Virus record (IMG/VR): IMGVR_UViG_3300037847_001493 | Span: 1 to 23,674 of that record | Length of the DNA: 23,674 bases | Reading direction: 5' to 3' (one strand) | From: a virus | Shown: one piece after another, positions 5,942 through 12,771 of the stretch | Position numbering within the stretch: position 1 is the first letter of the stretch | How the letters are laid out: each line of letters begins with the position of its first letter | Program-made: the position numbers and the translations under genes | The notes under the pieces: model-generated | The model's input: only the letters and a program-made list of their open reading frames with translations | Told to the model about the DNA's origin: nothing | Databases searched by the model: none

Positions 5942-7129
5942 TTAAAAAGTTGGTGAAGATAATAAATTTTTCGCAACTGACGACCAATATGGTTCATCTT
6001 TTGTCGTAAGATAATCATCTATAACATGATCTATAGGTTCTATACAGTCTAATTCAGCATTGTATGCGCCTATTATATCATGTGGGAATGAATCGCTGTA
6101 TACAGGATACATATAACCCCAATTATCTTTCAACAGATTTGTATGCCAATCTATATTTGACATATGTTCTGTTATATCATCGAAGTTTTTTTCTTGTTTT
6201 GTTCCAACGTCTTCGATGCCATCGTTGAAACTTTTTGGAAAAAGCGAACGCTGTCCATATATACCATATCCACCATAATCATACGCATTGTATGTATATA
6301 CTGGTTCTTGATATTGGTGTTCATACTTTGTTTCACCAAGCTTTTTAATGATTCCTATCATTAAACTAAGTGTATTCATAGCATCTTCAATATTTACATA
6401 TTCTTGATCGCTATGTGGTCTGTAATAGCCACTAGATATATTAGTAACAGATACATTTGATATAGGTTTAAGTGCCTTGACATCGGTTAGACCACCGTTA
6501 TCCTGGAACTTAAATCCATGTTTATCAAGTAGTGGCTTTACAGCCTTCTTAAATTTCTTAGACATAAGATTTATACCACCTATCTTGGTAACAAAGTCAT
6601 CGTTACCACGTCTATCTGTTTGCAATATATAGCCCACATTCTCAAAGAACTCAGGTGTAGCGGCTTTAGAGCCAACACAACCTCTTTCTTCTGAATGAAA
6701 GAATGCTGCTTTTATATTATCAAACTTCTTAATACATTCAAGAGCTGCCCAGATGCCGACTTTATCATCGCCACCTACGCCTACTTGTTCCATTTTCTTA
6801 TAATCCATAGCATAAAAGTTGCCATAAAGTCTACGAACACAGTAGCCTTTTACAAAATCATGCACAGTATCTGTGTGTGCAACCACACATGGATATACAT
6901 CAGCTTTGCCTTTGGTAACATATATGTTTGTACCTCCAGCTTGCTGTTCTGTAACAATAGTTACATTTTCATTATCATATTTAATTTGTTCTATGATAAA
7001 TGTATTCATTCTTTCTTCGTTTCCTGAAACACTTTGGACTTCCAAAGTTTGTTCAAGATTGTCTATCATAATGTCTTCAGACATGCTCCAAGTTTTACGC
7101 ATAGTTTCTAGTTTCTCTATAATATCCAT
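5942..7129 (-). CDS. Zinc metallopeptidase, clan MH (M28/M20-like)
   Basis: The residues that bind the two zinc ions in clan MH are all visible: AHTDTVH (His85, Asp87), GGDDKVG (Asp121/122), HSEERG (Glu147, catalytic, and Glu148), LQTDRRG (Asp172) and YYRPHSDQEYV (His239). Only about 67 residues separate Asp172 and His239, so the lid or dimerisation domain of M20 enzymes is absent; this fits M28-like or single-domain aminopeptidases. Residues about 265-395 are a Tyr/Gly/Asp-rich extension of unknown function. Start: ATG 7129 overlaps the upstream gene by 35 nt; ATG 7102 (8-nt overlap ATGCGTAA) is equally plausible. An exopeptidase inside a replication block is unusual; the substrate is unknown. 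Confidence 0.8.
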   Translation of the reverse strand: MDIIEKLETMRKTWSMSEDIMIDNLEQTLEVQSVSGNEERMNTFIIEQIKYDNENVTIVTEQQAGGTNIYVTKGKADVYPCVVAHTDTVHDFVKGYCVRRLYGNFYAMDYKKMEQVGVGGDDKVGIWAALECIKKFDNIKAAFFHSEERGCVGSKAATPEFFENVGYILQTDRRGNDDFVTKIGGINLMSKKFKKAVKPLLDKHGFKFQDNGGLTDVKALKPISNVSVTNISSGYYRPHSDQEYVNIEDAMNTLSLMIGIIKKLGETKYEHQYQEPVYTYNAYDYGGYGIYGQRSLFPKSFNDGIEDVGTKQEKNFDDITEHMSNIDWHTNLLKDNWGYMYPVYSDSFPHDIIGAYNAELDCIEPIDHVIDDYLTTKDEPYWSSVAKNLLSSPTF

Positions 7130-8393
7130 CTGTGGATCTAGGGTTAATTCTTCTTATTGATGCTGTATCAATAGGTCTAACTCTTGCAGAGTTACTCATA
7201 AATCCTAGTTCAGGATATATGTGTGCATAGGTGTCTATGTACGGTAGTTTATTGTAACCATCTTCAGGCCATTCAATAGGTATGCGTACTTGACCACGCA
7301 TTTCCTTGCCTGTTGTAGGGTTTATCAAAACAGCAGAGTTGTATGATTGCAGTTTTTTATAATGATAACCATTATCTTTAGCCCATTGAATCATAAGTGG
7401 CTCGTAAGCATTACGCAAAGTATAAACACGATCCATAATGTTAATCGTATTTACTCTACGATGCACGTTTACGTTTTGCCACAGCAATGCACGGGCAACA
7501 ATACCACCATCTTGATCTTTCATTACAAGTATTTTGCAATGTTCACAATCTTCATATATGTCTAAGAATGGTTGACAACGATCATAACGCATACAACCAG
7601 CACCTAAAGTGCCTGTGTAATCACCGCCATGTTCGTGCCATTCTTGACTATATGATGAAGCATGCATATACTTTTTCACATCATCTTCTATTTCTATATA
7701 GTAAGATTCTGCTATATTATCCATTGCAAGAATATTAGCAAACAATTCTACTTCGTGATTACTTATAGCAAAGTCATCAAGTTGTACTAGCTTGAATGCT
7801 GAAGCCATCATACATAGCGATCTACGTAAAGCAGGATCTAGTAGTTCTTGTTTCATATTACCTTCATGTATGTGATCAACAGCTAGTGCTTGATGTAACA
7901 CAAAACTAGAAAGTTTAGGTATAGTCATATAACTAATTTTCTCAGCATTTGATGCTGCTATACCATATACAAATGGATGTTTATCTGACCATATAGCACG
8001 TGTAGATGGCTGTCTGTTGAAGAAATATTTCATTCTGTTACTATCAGACATAAGATCTACTTTTTGCTGGAGATCATCAGTTATCCAATCTTGCATTTGT
8101 TCAAAATGTTCAAACACTAATCCCCATAGTTCAGGATGTTCTACCTCACCAACCCATTTAAACATGGATTCAGGATAGTATGTTTCATTTTGAAATCCGA
8201 GCCAAGATATTTTGTTTCTTTGCACGTCTTGTGGCGTAGGTATAACCCTAACACCTTTTTGTAGACAGTGATCAAGAACCAATAATCTGCAATCGGTATC
8301 TGTGGGTACAGGCAAGTGCTTGCCGTAGTACCTCATCTTTTTTATTACTGGTGAATCTACCAGTTCAACGACATTATAATTAACTATTGACAT
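7095..8393 (-). CDS. Large conserved phage protein of unknown function (432 aa)
   Basis: No named domain is recognised with confidence. The N-terminal part (residues about 1-130) is mixed alpha/beta. The middle (about 130-260) is helical and contains KLSSFVLHQALAVDH. Residues about 270-345 hold GTLGAGCMRYDRCQPFLDIY followed by ILVMKDQDGGIVARALLW and IMDRVYTLRNAYEPLMIQWA. From memory, the 'SCMRYD...GRALLW...MDRVY' pattern recurs in phage proteins and looks like a beta-core with an acyltransferase-like order, but catalysis is unproven. The cysteines in CMRYDRC and CEHC could bind metal. It overlaps the DUF932 gene upstream by 14 nt, so it belongs to the same operon. Confidence 0.7.
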   Translation of the reverse strand: MSIVNYNVVELVDSPVIKKMRYYGKHLPVPTDTDCRLLVLDHCLQKGVRVIPTPQDVQRNKISWLGFQNETYYPESMFKWVGEVEHPELWGLVFEHFEQMQDWITDDLQQKVDLMSDSNRMKYFFNRQPSTRAIWSDKHPFVYGIAASNAEKISYMTIPKLSSFVLHQALAVDHIHEGNMKQELLDPALRRSLCMMASAFKLVQLDDFAISNHEVELFANILAMDNIAESYYIEIEDDVKKYMHASSYSQEWHEHGGDYTGTLGAGCMRYDRCQPFLDIYEDCEHCKILVMKDQDGGIVARALLWQNVNVHRRVNTINIMDRVYTLRNAYEPLMIQWAKDNGYHYKKLQSYNSAVLINPTTGKEMRGQVRIPIEWPEDGYNKLPYIDTYAHIYPELGFMSNSARVRPIDTASIRRINPRSTDGYYRETRNYA

Positions 8394-9249
8394 AGTTCCA
8401 AGCTATTTGATTCATTTTATTAGCATTACTAAATAGTAATTTTTCTATACCATCAGGATCACGATCCATATTTTTAATCTCGTGATTAGTATAGTATGTG
8501 ACACCATTGAGTAAACCCCATAATGTGTCACCTTTTTCAGTTGTTTCTTTTGCAATACACTCAAGTAGTTTATCTACTTTATTCTTTGTCTTTTTAGAAA
8601 CAACTTTATTATCATCATATTCAACTTCATTTATGTGCGCAGGTAGTTTCATAACATCTTTAACGATGTTTCTAACTGCCTGATCACTAATGCGTTGTTG
8701 TTTTAAATAAGCTATTGTATTATCTATGCCAACTAATTGACTACTTAAGTCTTCAGCTATATTATCAGCTTTAATATTAATACTTTTAGTATGTTTTACT
8801 GATTTACCTTTGCTAGCAAATAAGTACAACTGATTTGCACAAGATAATACTTTATTAGATGTACCATAAGATAATCCTATACTACCATCATTTGAATCTA
8901 CAACAAATATGTATCTGTCATAGTCTTCTTTTGAATGTGGTGACTTAAATTGAACAAATATTTTTTTGCCACCATTTAATGCTAAAGCTTTGTGAAATTT
9001 ATATTCACTACTAATAGCTTCAGCAATTTGCATAGCGCGTTCTACTATTTGTTCATTCTGTGTTTCTTGGTATTGTTTGGTACAAACACCAAGTACTTCA
9101 AGGTTATCTTTCCTTCTGATTCCATAGTACCCACTTTCAGACCAGTTGCCGTGCATATTAAAATGCGACTCAGGACATTGTGAAAACAATGGAACCTTTT
9201 CCACCTCCCAGTCTAACTGAGAGGCAGATAAGATTTCTTTTAATGTCAT
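8380..9249 (-). CDS. DUF932 family phage/plasmid protein
   Basis: The 289-aa protein shows the DUF932 (TIGR03299-like) pattern: LDWEVEKVPLF near the start, GYYGIRRKDNLEVLGVCTKQYQ, then KIFVQFKSP, YIFVVDSNDGSIGLSYGTS and RISDQAVRNIVKDV, with a C-terminal helix NKMNQIAWNYV. DUF932 proteins are common on plasmids and in phages, often near ssDNA-handling genes; their biochemical role is not established. It begins at an ATG overlapping the upstream stop by one base (TAATG at 9247-9251). Length is normal for the family. Confidence 0.82.
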   Translation of the reverse strand: MTLKEILSASQLDWEVEKVPLFSQCPESHFNMHGNWSESGYYGIRRKDNLEVLGVCTKQYQETQNEQIVERAMQIAEAISSEYKFHKALALNGGKKIFVQFKSPHSKEDYDRYIFVVDSNDGSIGLSYGTSNKVLSCANQLYLFASKGKSVKHTKSINIKADNIAEDLSSQLVGIDNTIAYLKQQRISDQAVRNIVKDVMKLPAHINEVEYDDNKVVSKKTKNKVDKLLECIAKETTEKGDTLWGLLNGVTYYTNHEIKNMDRDPDGIEKLLFSNANKMNQIAWNYVNS

Positions 9250-9509
9250 TATTTTTCTATTATTTCTATTGACGTATTCACTTGTGGTTTGCCTTTGACA
9301 GCAATAGCTTCAAGCTTTTTTAATCCACGAGTGTGCTTGGATAACTTATTTATAGTCTTTGCGCATTCGTTAATCCACTCCTGCTTTACAGACTCGTAGT
9401 TATCACCTTCTTCTAATTCTATGGTTACACCATAGTTCCATTTAACTGACTCGAAGTTACCCGTATTCACGGCTTCAGAGCAGTTTACATTTAACTGTAT
9501 TACTTTCAT
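9249..9509 (-). CDS. Hypothetical protein (86 aa)
   Basis: A small alpha/beta protein: beta-like N-terminus (MKVIQLNVNCSEAV), then VTIELEEGDNYESVKQEWINEC and a basic helix INKLSKHTRGLKKLEAIAV. No family is recognised. It is coupled on both sides (ATGA with the gene upstream at 9506-9509, TAATG with DUF932 downstream), so it may be functionally linked to the DUF932 protein. Confidence 0.65.
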   Translation of the reverse strand: MKVIQLNVNCSEAVNTGNFESVKWNYGVTIELEEGDNYESVKQEWINECAKTINKLSKHTRGLKKLEAIAVKGKPQVNTSIEIIEK

Positions 9510-9724
9510 ATTCTATCTTTTGCGTATTCTTCAATTGTTTCTTTAACATTTTCGTACCAATCATTTGCTATATTGTACAGCAAATCGTGTACGTCAGTAC
9601 CTTCAAACTCCATACTTTTTATTTCTACTTCTCGATAAGGTGGTTGTTCCCAATCACCTGCATCAACGTAGTATTCGTATTCGATATCAATACCGTCTGT
9701 TTCGTATGTGCCAGCATATACCAT
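9506..9724 (-). CDS. Acidic hypothetical protein (72 aa)
   Basis: Strongly acidic with many aromatic residues (TYETDGIDIEYEYYVDAGDW, then HDLLYNIANDWYENV). Small acidic phage proteins of this kind sometimes mimic DNA or bind host factors, but nothing specific is recognised. I chose the ATG at 9724 because it overlaps the upstream stop by one base (TAATG); an in-frame codon at 9739 would add five residues inside the upstream gene. Confidence 0.62.
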   Translation of the reverse strand: MVYAGTYETDGIDIEYEYYVDAGDWEQPPYREVEIKSMEFEGTDVHDLLYNIANDWYENVKETIEEYAKDRI

Positions 9725-10119
9725 TACCACCAAGCCCAATATTTAATTTTGTAGCCATCTTTTATGTAGTTCATAGCTTCATAGATAGCATCCAAATCTT
9801 GTTCTTTATAGTATTCACAGGCATCATCACCCCAAAAGAATCCACTTCTTTCTTGTAATGTGCCTGTTAGTACTCTGGTTTGTAGTTCAAGTAAATCCTC
9901 GTGAGTTACTTGCAGCATATGTCCAGCATTAAATCCGCCCATACTACCATCGTTATAGGCGTCACCGCCTTTTTCTGCATACAAATCATCAAACCAGCCG
10001 TGCAGGTATGGATGTTTACGCCAAGTTATTATATCTATTTCTTCAGATGGATTGTATTTAAAATCTACCTGTTTTCTATTTCTGCCTTTGTAGGCAATCA
10101 ATCCATGGTCTAGTCCCAT
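9724..10119 (-). CDS. Conserved phage protein, MGLD...YWAWW type (131 aa)
   Basis: Begins MGLDHGLIAYKG and contains ITWRKHPYLHGWFDDLY, a central LLELQTRVLTG segment, FFWGDD, DLDAIYEAMNYI and the terminal YKIKYWAWW. From memory, this arrangement (N-terminal MGLD, WRK, FFxG, C-terminal YWxWW) recurs in small proteins of many unrelated phages. No function is established. The many Trp and Asp residues suggest ligand or protein binding. Its ATG is 1 nt after the stop of the 49-aa ORF upstream. Confidence 0.7.
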   Translation of the reverse strand: MGLDHGLIAYKGRNRKQVDFKYNPSEEIDIITWRKHPYLHGWFDDLYAEKGGDAYNDGSMGGFNAGHMLQVTHEDLLELQTRVLTGTLQERSGFFWGDDACEYYKEQDLDAIYEAMNYIKDGYKIKYWAWW

Positions 10120-10120
10120 A

Positions 10121-10270
10121 TTATTTAATTTTTAATTTTTCTATTAATTTATTATATCTATATTTAAGTTCAACCCTGGCATGACCAAGGTTGCGCTTAA
10201 ATCTATTTTCATCAAACTGTTCTACTGAACGTTGGATGTTACGAAGATTATTCAGAATCTTTTGACGCAT
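10121..10270 (-). CDS. Small basic helical protein (49 aa)
   Basis: An ORF of 49 codons from ATG 10270 to TAA 10121 fills what would otherwise be a 128-nt gap. It starts inside the end of the upstream gene (23-nt overlap) and stops 1 nt before the next ATG. The product is Arg/Lys/Asn-rich and helical (QKILNNLRNIQRSVEQFDEN, then RVELKYRYNKLIEKLKIK). No family is recognised. The reading frame is also open somewhat further upstream, so the start could be earlier. Confidence 0.55.
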   Translation of the reverse strand: MRQKILNNLRNIQRSVEQFDENRFKRNLGHARVELKYRYNKLIEKLKIK

Positions 10271-10460
10271 AATTAATAAGCATTTCTTTATTAAGTAATT
10301 GGTTCATAAGTAGCACCCACTCGTGCATACCTTTTTCACCATTTAATTTCAAGAAATTATCTACAAGATTTCTTGCGTCTTGTAATTGTTCGTGTGTTTT
10401 ACAAGAATCAATTACTGTTGTGCAGTGCTCGTAGCCCTGCTCATACGAATTATGTGTCAT
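10248..10460 (-). CDS. Hypothetical protein (70 aa)
   Basis: A helical, slightly acidic protein (CKTHEQLQDARNLVDNFLKL) with two Cys near the N-terminus. It starts 1 nt after the upstream stop (TAATATG). No family is recognised; it is a typical small early phage gene by position. Confidence 0.6.
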   Translation of the reverse strand: MTHNSYEQGYEHCTTVIDSCKTHEQLQDARNLVDNFLKLNGEKGMHEWVLLMNQLLNKEMLINYASKDSE

Positions 10461-10461
10461 A

Positions 10462-10824
10462 TTATCTATTGTGATATGTATTAGTATTATATATAGCGTC
10501 TAACTGTTCTTGCGAAAATGTAGCTTCAGCTTCTTTTTCAGCAATCTCAGGCTCCATAATAGTTTTCTCAGCAAGTTCTTGAGCTTTTTTAAAAGCGTAT
10601 CCAAGTTTAATGTTATACTGAGTGTTTTTAATTGCATAGTGATTACCATACTTTTTAATGTGTTCAGCGTTTTCCATAAACTCTTCATTCTGTGGAATGA
10701 TAGTAAATGCTACATAGCCGTTTTCACCAGCCATTTTTTCTAGTTCTTTTAAAGATACTAGACAATTAATTTTAGTTTTACCGTTGTTTTTAAACGATTG
10801 AAATTTACCTTTGATTAAGTTCAT
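10462..10824 (-). CDS. Hypothetical protein (120 aa)
   Basis: Beta-rich N-terminal half (MNLIKGKFQSF, KINCLVSLKELEKM, GYVAFTIIPQNEEFM) and a charged helical C-terminal half (FKKAQELAEKTIMEPEIAEK) ending in a probably disordered tail. I do not recognise it. It is preceded by a 26-nt A+T-rich gap with no visible Shine-Dalgarno sequence. Confidence 0.62.
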   Translation of the reverse strand: MNLIKGKFQSFKNNGKTKINCLVSLKELEKMAGENGYVAFTIIPQNEEFMENAEHIKKYGNHYAIKNTQYNIKLGYAFKKAQELAEKTIMEPEIAEKEAEATFSQEQLDAIYNTNTYHNR

Positions 10825-10850
10825 AATATTAAAATTTTATTGATTAAAGA

Positions 10851-11075
10851 TTATTGGAATTTTTTAAGCATACCTGTGCCTATAGTAAATATCAGCCCTG
10901 TTAAGATGGCCGTAATCATACCTGAGAATGTACCCAAGAATAATAGTGGTAGTCCTAGCGTAAGCAGGACATCCCATAATACGTTTGTTTTTAAAAACGT
11001 TTGTCTTGACATTACTTTGCGTAATATTAAGTAAAAACCAGCAGCACTTGCTGCACTCATCCAAATGATATTCAT
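10851..11075 (-). CDS. Small multi-pass membrane protein (74 aa)
   Basis: Hydrophobic segments lie at residues about 3-19, 34-50 and 52-70, with a basic loop (RKVMSRQTFLKT) between the first and second and a basic C-terminus (KKFQ). Two to three membrane passes in 74 residues and a positively charged tail fit a class II-type holin or another small phage membrane protein. It lies among early genes rather than beside a lysin, which weakens the holin idea. The other frame open over this stretch (10864-11064) lacks this membrane pattern. Confidence 0.68.
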   Translation of the reverse strand: MNIIWMSAASAAGFYLILRKVMSRQTFLKTNVLWDVLLTLGLPLLFLGTFSGMITAILTGLIFTIGTGMLKKFQ

Positions 11076-11078
11076 AAT

Positions 11079-11279
11079 TTATTGATTTAGTTTATTAATT
11101 AAATGTTTGATTCGGGTTAGTTCGTCATATCGAGCTATGACCGTAGGATCATAGATATCGCCTACATAGGTTTCTATGTCTTTGCGTAGCTCTTCAAGCC
11201 TTTCATCTATGTGTTTATTAATTTGATCGAGGTCGAATATTGCATCCATACCTTCGTCTATTAAGCTTCTATTTTTCAT
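11079..11279 (-). CDS. Hypothetical helical protein (66 aa)
   Basis: Acidic and helical, with LIDEGMDAIFDLDQINKHID and ERLEELRKDIETYV suggesting a helical hairpin or short coiled coil. I chose the ATG at 11279, which overlaps the upstream stop by 11 nt; an in-frame ATG at 11300 would add seven residues. It ends 3 nt before the membrane-protein start. No family is recognised. Confidence 0.58.
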   Translation of the reverse strand: MKNRSLIDEGMDAIFDLDQINKHIDERLEELRKDIETYVGDIYDPTVIARYDELTRIKHLINKLNQ

Positions 11280-11610
11280 ATCTTTTAAATAATTCTTCAT
11301 TTTTAATTAATTCTATTTCATACATATGTATTAGTGTTTTGTATGCACGTTTTTTATCATGTAAATCATCTTTAAATTTTAAAAGATTATCTTTTAGTTC
11401 GATATTTTCAGATGTTAATCTGTCTACTTCAGCTAATGCTTTTTTTAGCTCAATATTCTTTCTTAATGATGGTTTCATAACACTTACATCATCTATTATA
11501 TGACAATTGTCAATATATTGATCTAAACTATTTAACAAATAAGTTTTATCTTTTTCACTACTACCACAATGGTATATAATGAAATTTTCTATTTCATTTT
11601 TTATTTTCAT
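11269..11610 (-). CDS. Coiled-coil hypothetical protein (113 aa)
   Basis: Residues about 50-105 (LRKNIELKKALAEVDRLTSE, then LLKFKDDLHDKKRAYKT) form a long amphipathic helix with heptad-like spacing, indicating a dimeric coiled coil. The N-terminal 45 residues include a His/Cys pair (IIYHCG) of unknown meaning. Its start overlaps the upstream stop (ATGA, 11607-11610). No family is recognised. Confidence 0.62.
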   Translation of the reverse strand: MKIKNEIENFIIYHCGSSEKDKTYLLNSLDQYIDNCHIIDDVSVMKPSLRKNIELKKALAEVDRLTSENIELKDNLLKFKDDLHDKKRAYKTLIHMYEIELIKNEELFKRYEK

Positions 11611-11915
11611 AATTCAAATGCTTTAGTAATATTAGTTCTTATTATTTCAGACTTAGCTTGTCTGTCTACCCATTTTTTACCACGTAGTCCTACGTACTCA
11701 TTTTGCAGAGCACGAGAACAACGTTCTATTGATTTGGGTTTGGGATATATTTTAGCAATGAACATATTGTGCAGCATTTGCTGCGCAGACATGTTCTTGT
11801 CTTCTAAACACTCCCATATTATTCGAGCAACTAATCGTTGATCGTCATCACGGTATTTATTATCCGTGTCGTTTAAGAGTATGTTGTATACTCTTTCTTT
11901 TACAGTCTTGCCCAT
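11607..11915 (-). CDS. Conserved hypothetical protein, possible DNA-binding (102 aa)
   Basis: A basic all-helical protein: TVKERVYNILLNDTDNKYRD, LVARIIWECLEDKNMSAQQM, IERCSRALQNEYVGLRGKKW, ending in VDRQAKSEIIRTN. From memory, the 'LHNMFxAKxxPKPxSIERxxRxLQ' stretch recurs in small phage proteins and has a winged or helix-turn-helix look, so DNA binding is plausible. The start overlaps the upstream stop by one base (TAATG, 11913-11917). Confidence 0.65.
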   Translation of the reverse strand: MGKTVKERVYNILLNDTDNKYRDDDQRLVARIIWECLEDKNMSAQQMLHNMFIAKIYPKPKSIERCSRALQNEYVGLRGKKWVDRQAKSEIIRTNITKAFEL

Positions 11916-12367
11916 TACTTTTTGATAAAGTCACCAAGCTTGTTCATAGCAAGCTGATAGTTATTGACTTGTTTCTTCTTGAACTGTGCAAGATATTCTT
12001 TGATAAACGCACGCTTACGCTTGTTGTATCTAGAATTGAGCTCGTCTACCCACTTCTGCATCTTTAGAAAACTACCTCCAAAGAATATAGTGTTACGAGT
12101 TTGTCCGTCAAGCATAGTAACCTTTAGGTTTACTTTATCAACGTGCTTGATAATATCGTGAGAGAACTCTCTACGAAATGCTTGATGGGCTCTTTCGTAA
12201 GGGTTAACCTTTAATATTTCAAGTAGCTTGTCATACTTGTCAGATAATAATAATTCGTGCCACTCTTTATCATTGGTAGCAGCTTTTAGGTATTCAAGAG
12301 TTATACCTTCAATTTCCATTGCTGTTCTATCGTTCAGCAAATAGTTTCGAACTTTTATTGAGTTCAT
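11915..12367 (-). CDS. Hypothetical protein (150 aa), first long gene of a leftward transcript
   Basis: Mixed alpha/beta (EIEGITLEYLKAATNDKEWH; VNLKVTMLDGQTRNTIFFGG) with a strongly basic helical C-terminal third (YNKRKRAFIKEYLAQFKKKQ). No family is recognised. Upstream, 12368-12471 contains a T-arm-like hairpin and one copy of the 16-bp element proposed here as a promoter, giving a leader of about 80 nt. This may therefore be the first gene of the main leftward operon. Confidence 0.66.
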   Translation of the reverse strand: MNSIKVRNYLLNDRTAMEIEGITLEYLKAATNDKEWHELLLSDKYDKLLEILKVNPYERAHQAFRREFSHDIIKHVDKVNLKVTMLDGQTRNTIFFGGSFLKMQKWVDELNSRYNKRKRAFIKEYLAQFKKKQVNNYQLAMNKLGDFIKK

Positions 12368-12431
12368 AATTAGTACACGCTATTCATCTATTGTTGATGC
12401 CCGAACCGTGTTTGGGGAGGTTAGATCCTAT

Positions 12432-12450
12432 GCAGGGAATCGAACCCTGC
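12432..12450 (-). other. tRNA T-arm-like hairpin in the leader of the 150-aa gene
   Basis: On the minus strand, stem GCAGGG/CCCTGC encloses TTCGATT. This matches a tRNA T-arm exactly (5-bp stem closed by G-C, loop TTCRANN), extended by one pair. A partial outer pairing CCTAT/ATAGG (12462-12466 with 12427-12431) mimics an acceptor stem. There is no D-arm, anticodon arm or CCA, so it is not a tRNA gene. Confidence 0.6.
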
Positions 12451-12455
12451 TTAAA

Positions 12456-12471
12456 TCCAATATAGGTTAGT
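12456..12471 (-). repeat. 16-bp repeat copy 1, candidate leftward promoter
   Basis: Plus-strand TCCAATATAGGTTAGT is identical to 13113-13128. On the minus strand it reads as a sequence containing TATATTGG (12464-12457), one base off TAnnTTTG. A GGTGT follows in both copies on the plus side. The element ends 88 nt before the ATG of the 150-aa gene; copy 2 lies at a similar distance from its gene. Confidence 0.6.
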
Positions 12472-12478
12472 TATGGTG

Positions 12479-12568
12479 TTAGTATTTTTTACCATTGATA
12501 TTTCTATAAGCGTTAGCTTTTTGTTTTTTTACTTCACGCTTGACTTTAATATTTCTAAAAGTTGACAT
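12479..12568 (-). CDS. Very basic 29-aa peptide
   Basis: An ATG at 12568 opens 29 residues rich in Lys, Arg and Asn (begins MSTFRNIKVKREVKKQKANA) and is the only protein-like frame in this otherwise noncoding region. The frame is open further upstream to 12664, but that part is hydrophobic and Cys-rich and does not look coding. A run of nine T on the minus strand (12606-12597) lies 29 nt upstream. A nucleic-acid-binding peptide is possible; chance is not excluded. Confidence 0.42.
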   Translation of the reverse strand: MSTFRNIKVKREVKKQKANAYRNINGKKY

Positions 12569-12688
12569 AATTTCTAATTTTTGATTTGACTTTGTTAAAA
12601 AAAAAGCCGAACTTTGAGGCCAAATTGGAATGTTACTATTATAAAGGAAACAATAACAAACCAACCTGACTTCAAGTCCAACTTACTT

Positions 12689-12754
12689 AGTTACTTAAAT
12701 AAATAATCTAAACACTATAGCGCACAATTTCAAGGTGTTTCCGCTTAAGTAACT
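12689..12754. repeat. Nested inverted repeats in the central intergenic region
   Basis: Outer 10-bp perfect arms AGTTACTTAA (12689-12698) and TTAAGTAACT (12745-12754) enclose inner arms AAACAC (12710-12715) and GTGTTT (12735-12740). Immediately beyond is another small palindrome, TAATC-agtc-GATTA (12757-12770). The region is noncoding and A+T-rich. It could be an operator, an origin element or an RNA structure after the 85-aa gene. Confidence 0.6.
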
Positions 12755-12771
12755 GATAATCAGTCGATTAA

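Larger units (their letters stand above)
12368..12771. other. Central regulatory region, about 400 nt with little coding
   Basis: Apart from the 29-aa ORF at 12479-12568, this stretch has no convincing gene. From left to right it holds a short hairpin (CCCGAAC-cgt-GTTTGGG at about 12400-12416), the T-arm-like hairpin, repeat copy 1, a run of nine A (12597-12605) preceding a weak GCC...GGC stem, and the nested inverted repeats. It lies next to the point where transcription direction changes. No origin or attachment function is demonstrated. Confidence 0.5.

Noticed and set aside
10500-10688. Leu/Lys-rich minus-strand ORF inside the 120-aa gene
   Set aside because: Same strand, alternative frame of a helical charged region; the annotated frame fits the neighbour coupling better.
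12420-12500. A complete tRNA gene on the minus strand
   Set aside because: The T-arm is perfect, but no D-arm, anticodon stem or full 7-bp acceptor could be found within the needed 50 nt upstream, and no CCA follows. Recorded as a T-arm-like hairpin instead.
12597-12620. Strong intrinsic terminator on the minus strand (nine T after a stem)
   Set aside because: Only a 3-bp GCC/GGC stem can form before the T-run, so the case is too weak to list as a terminator.
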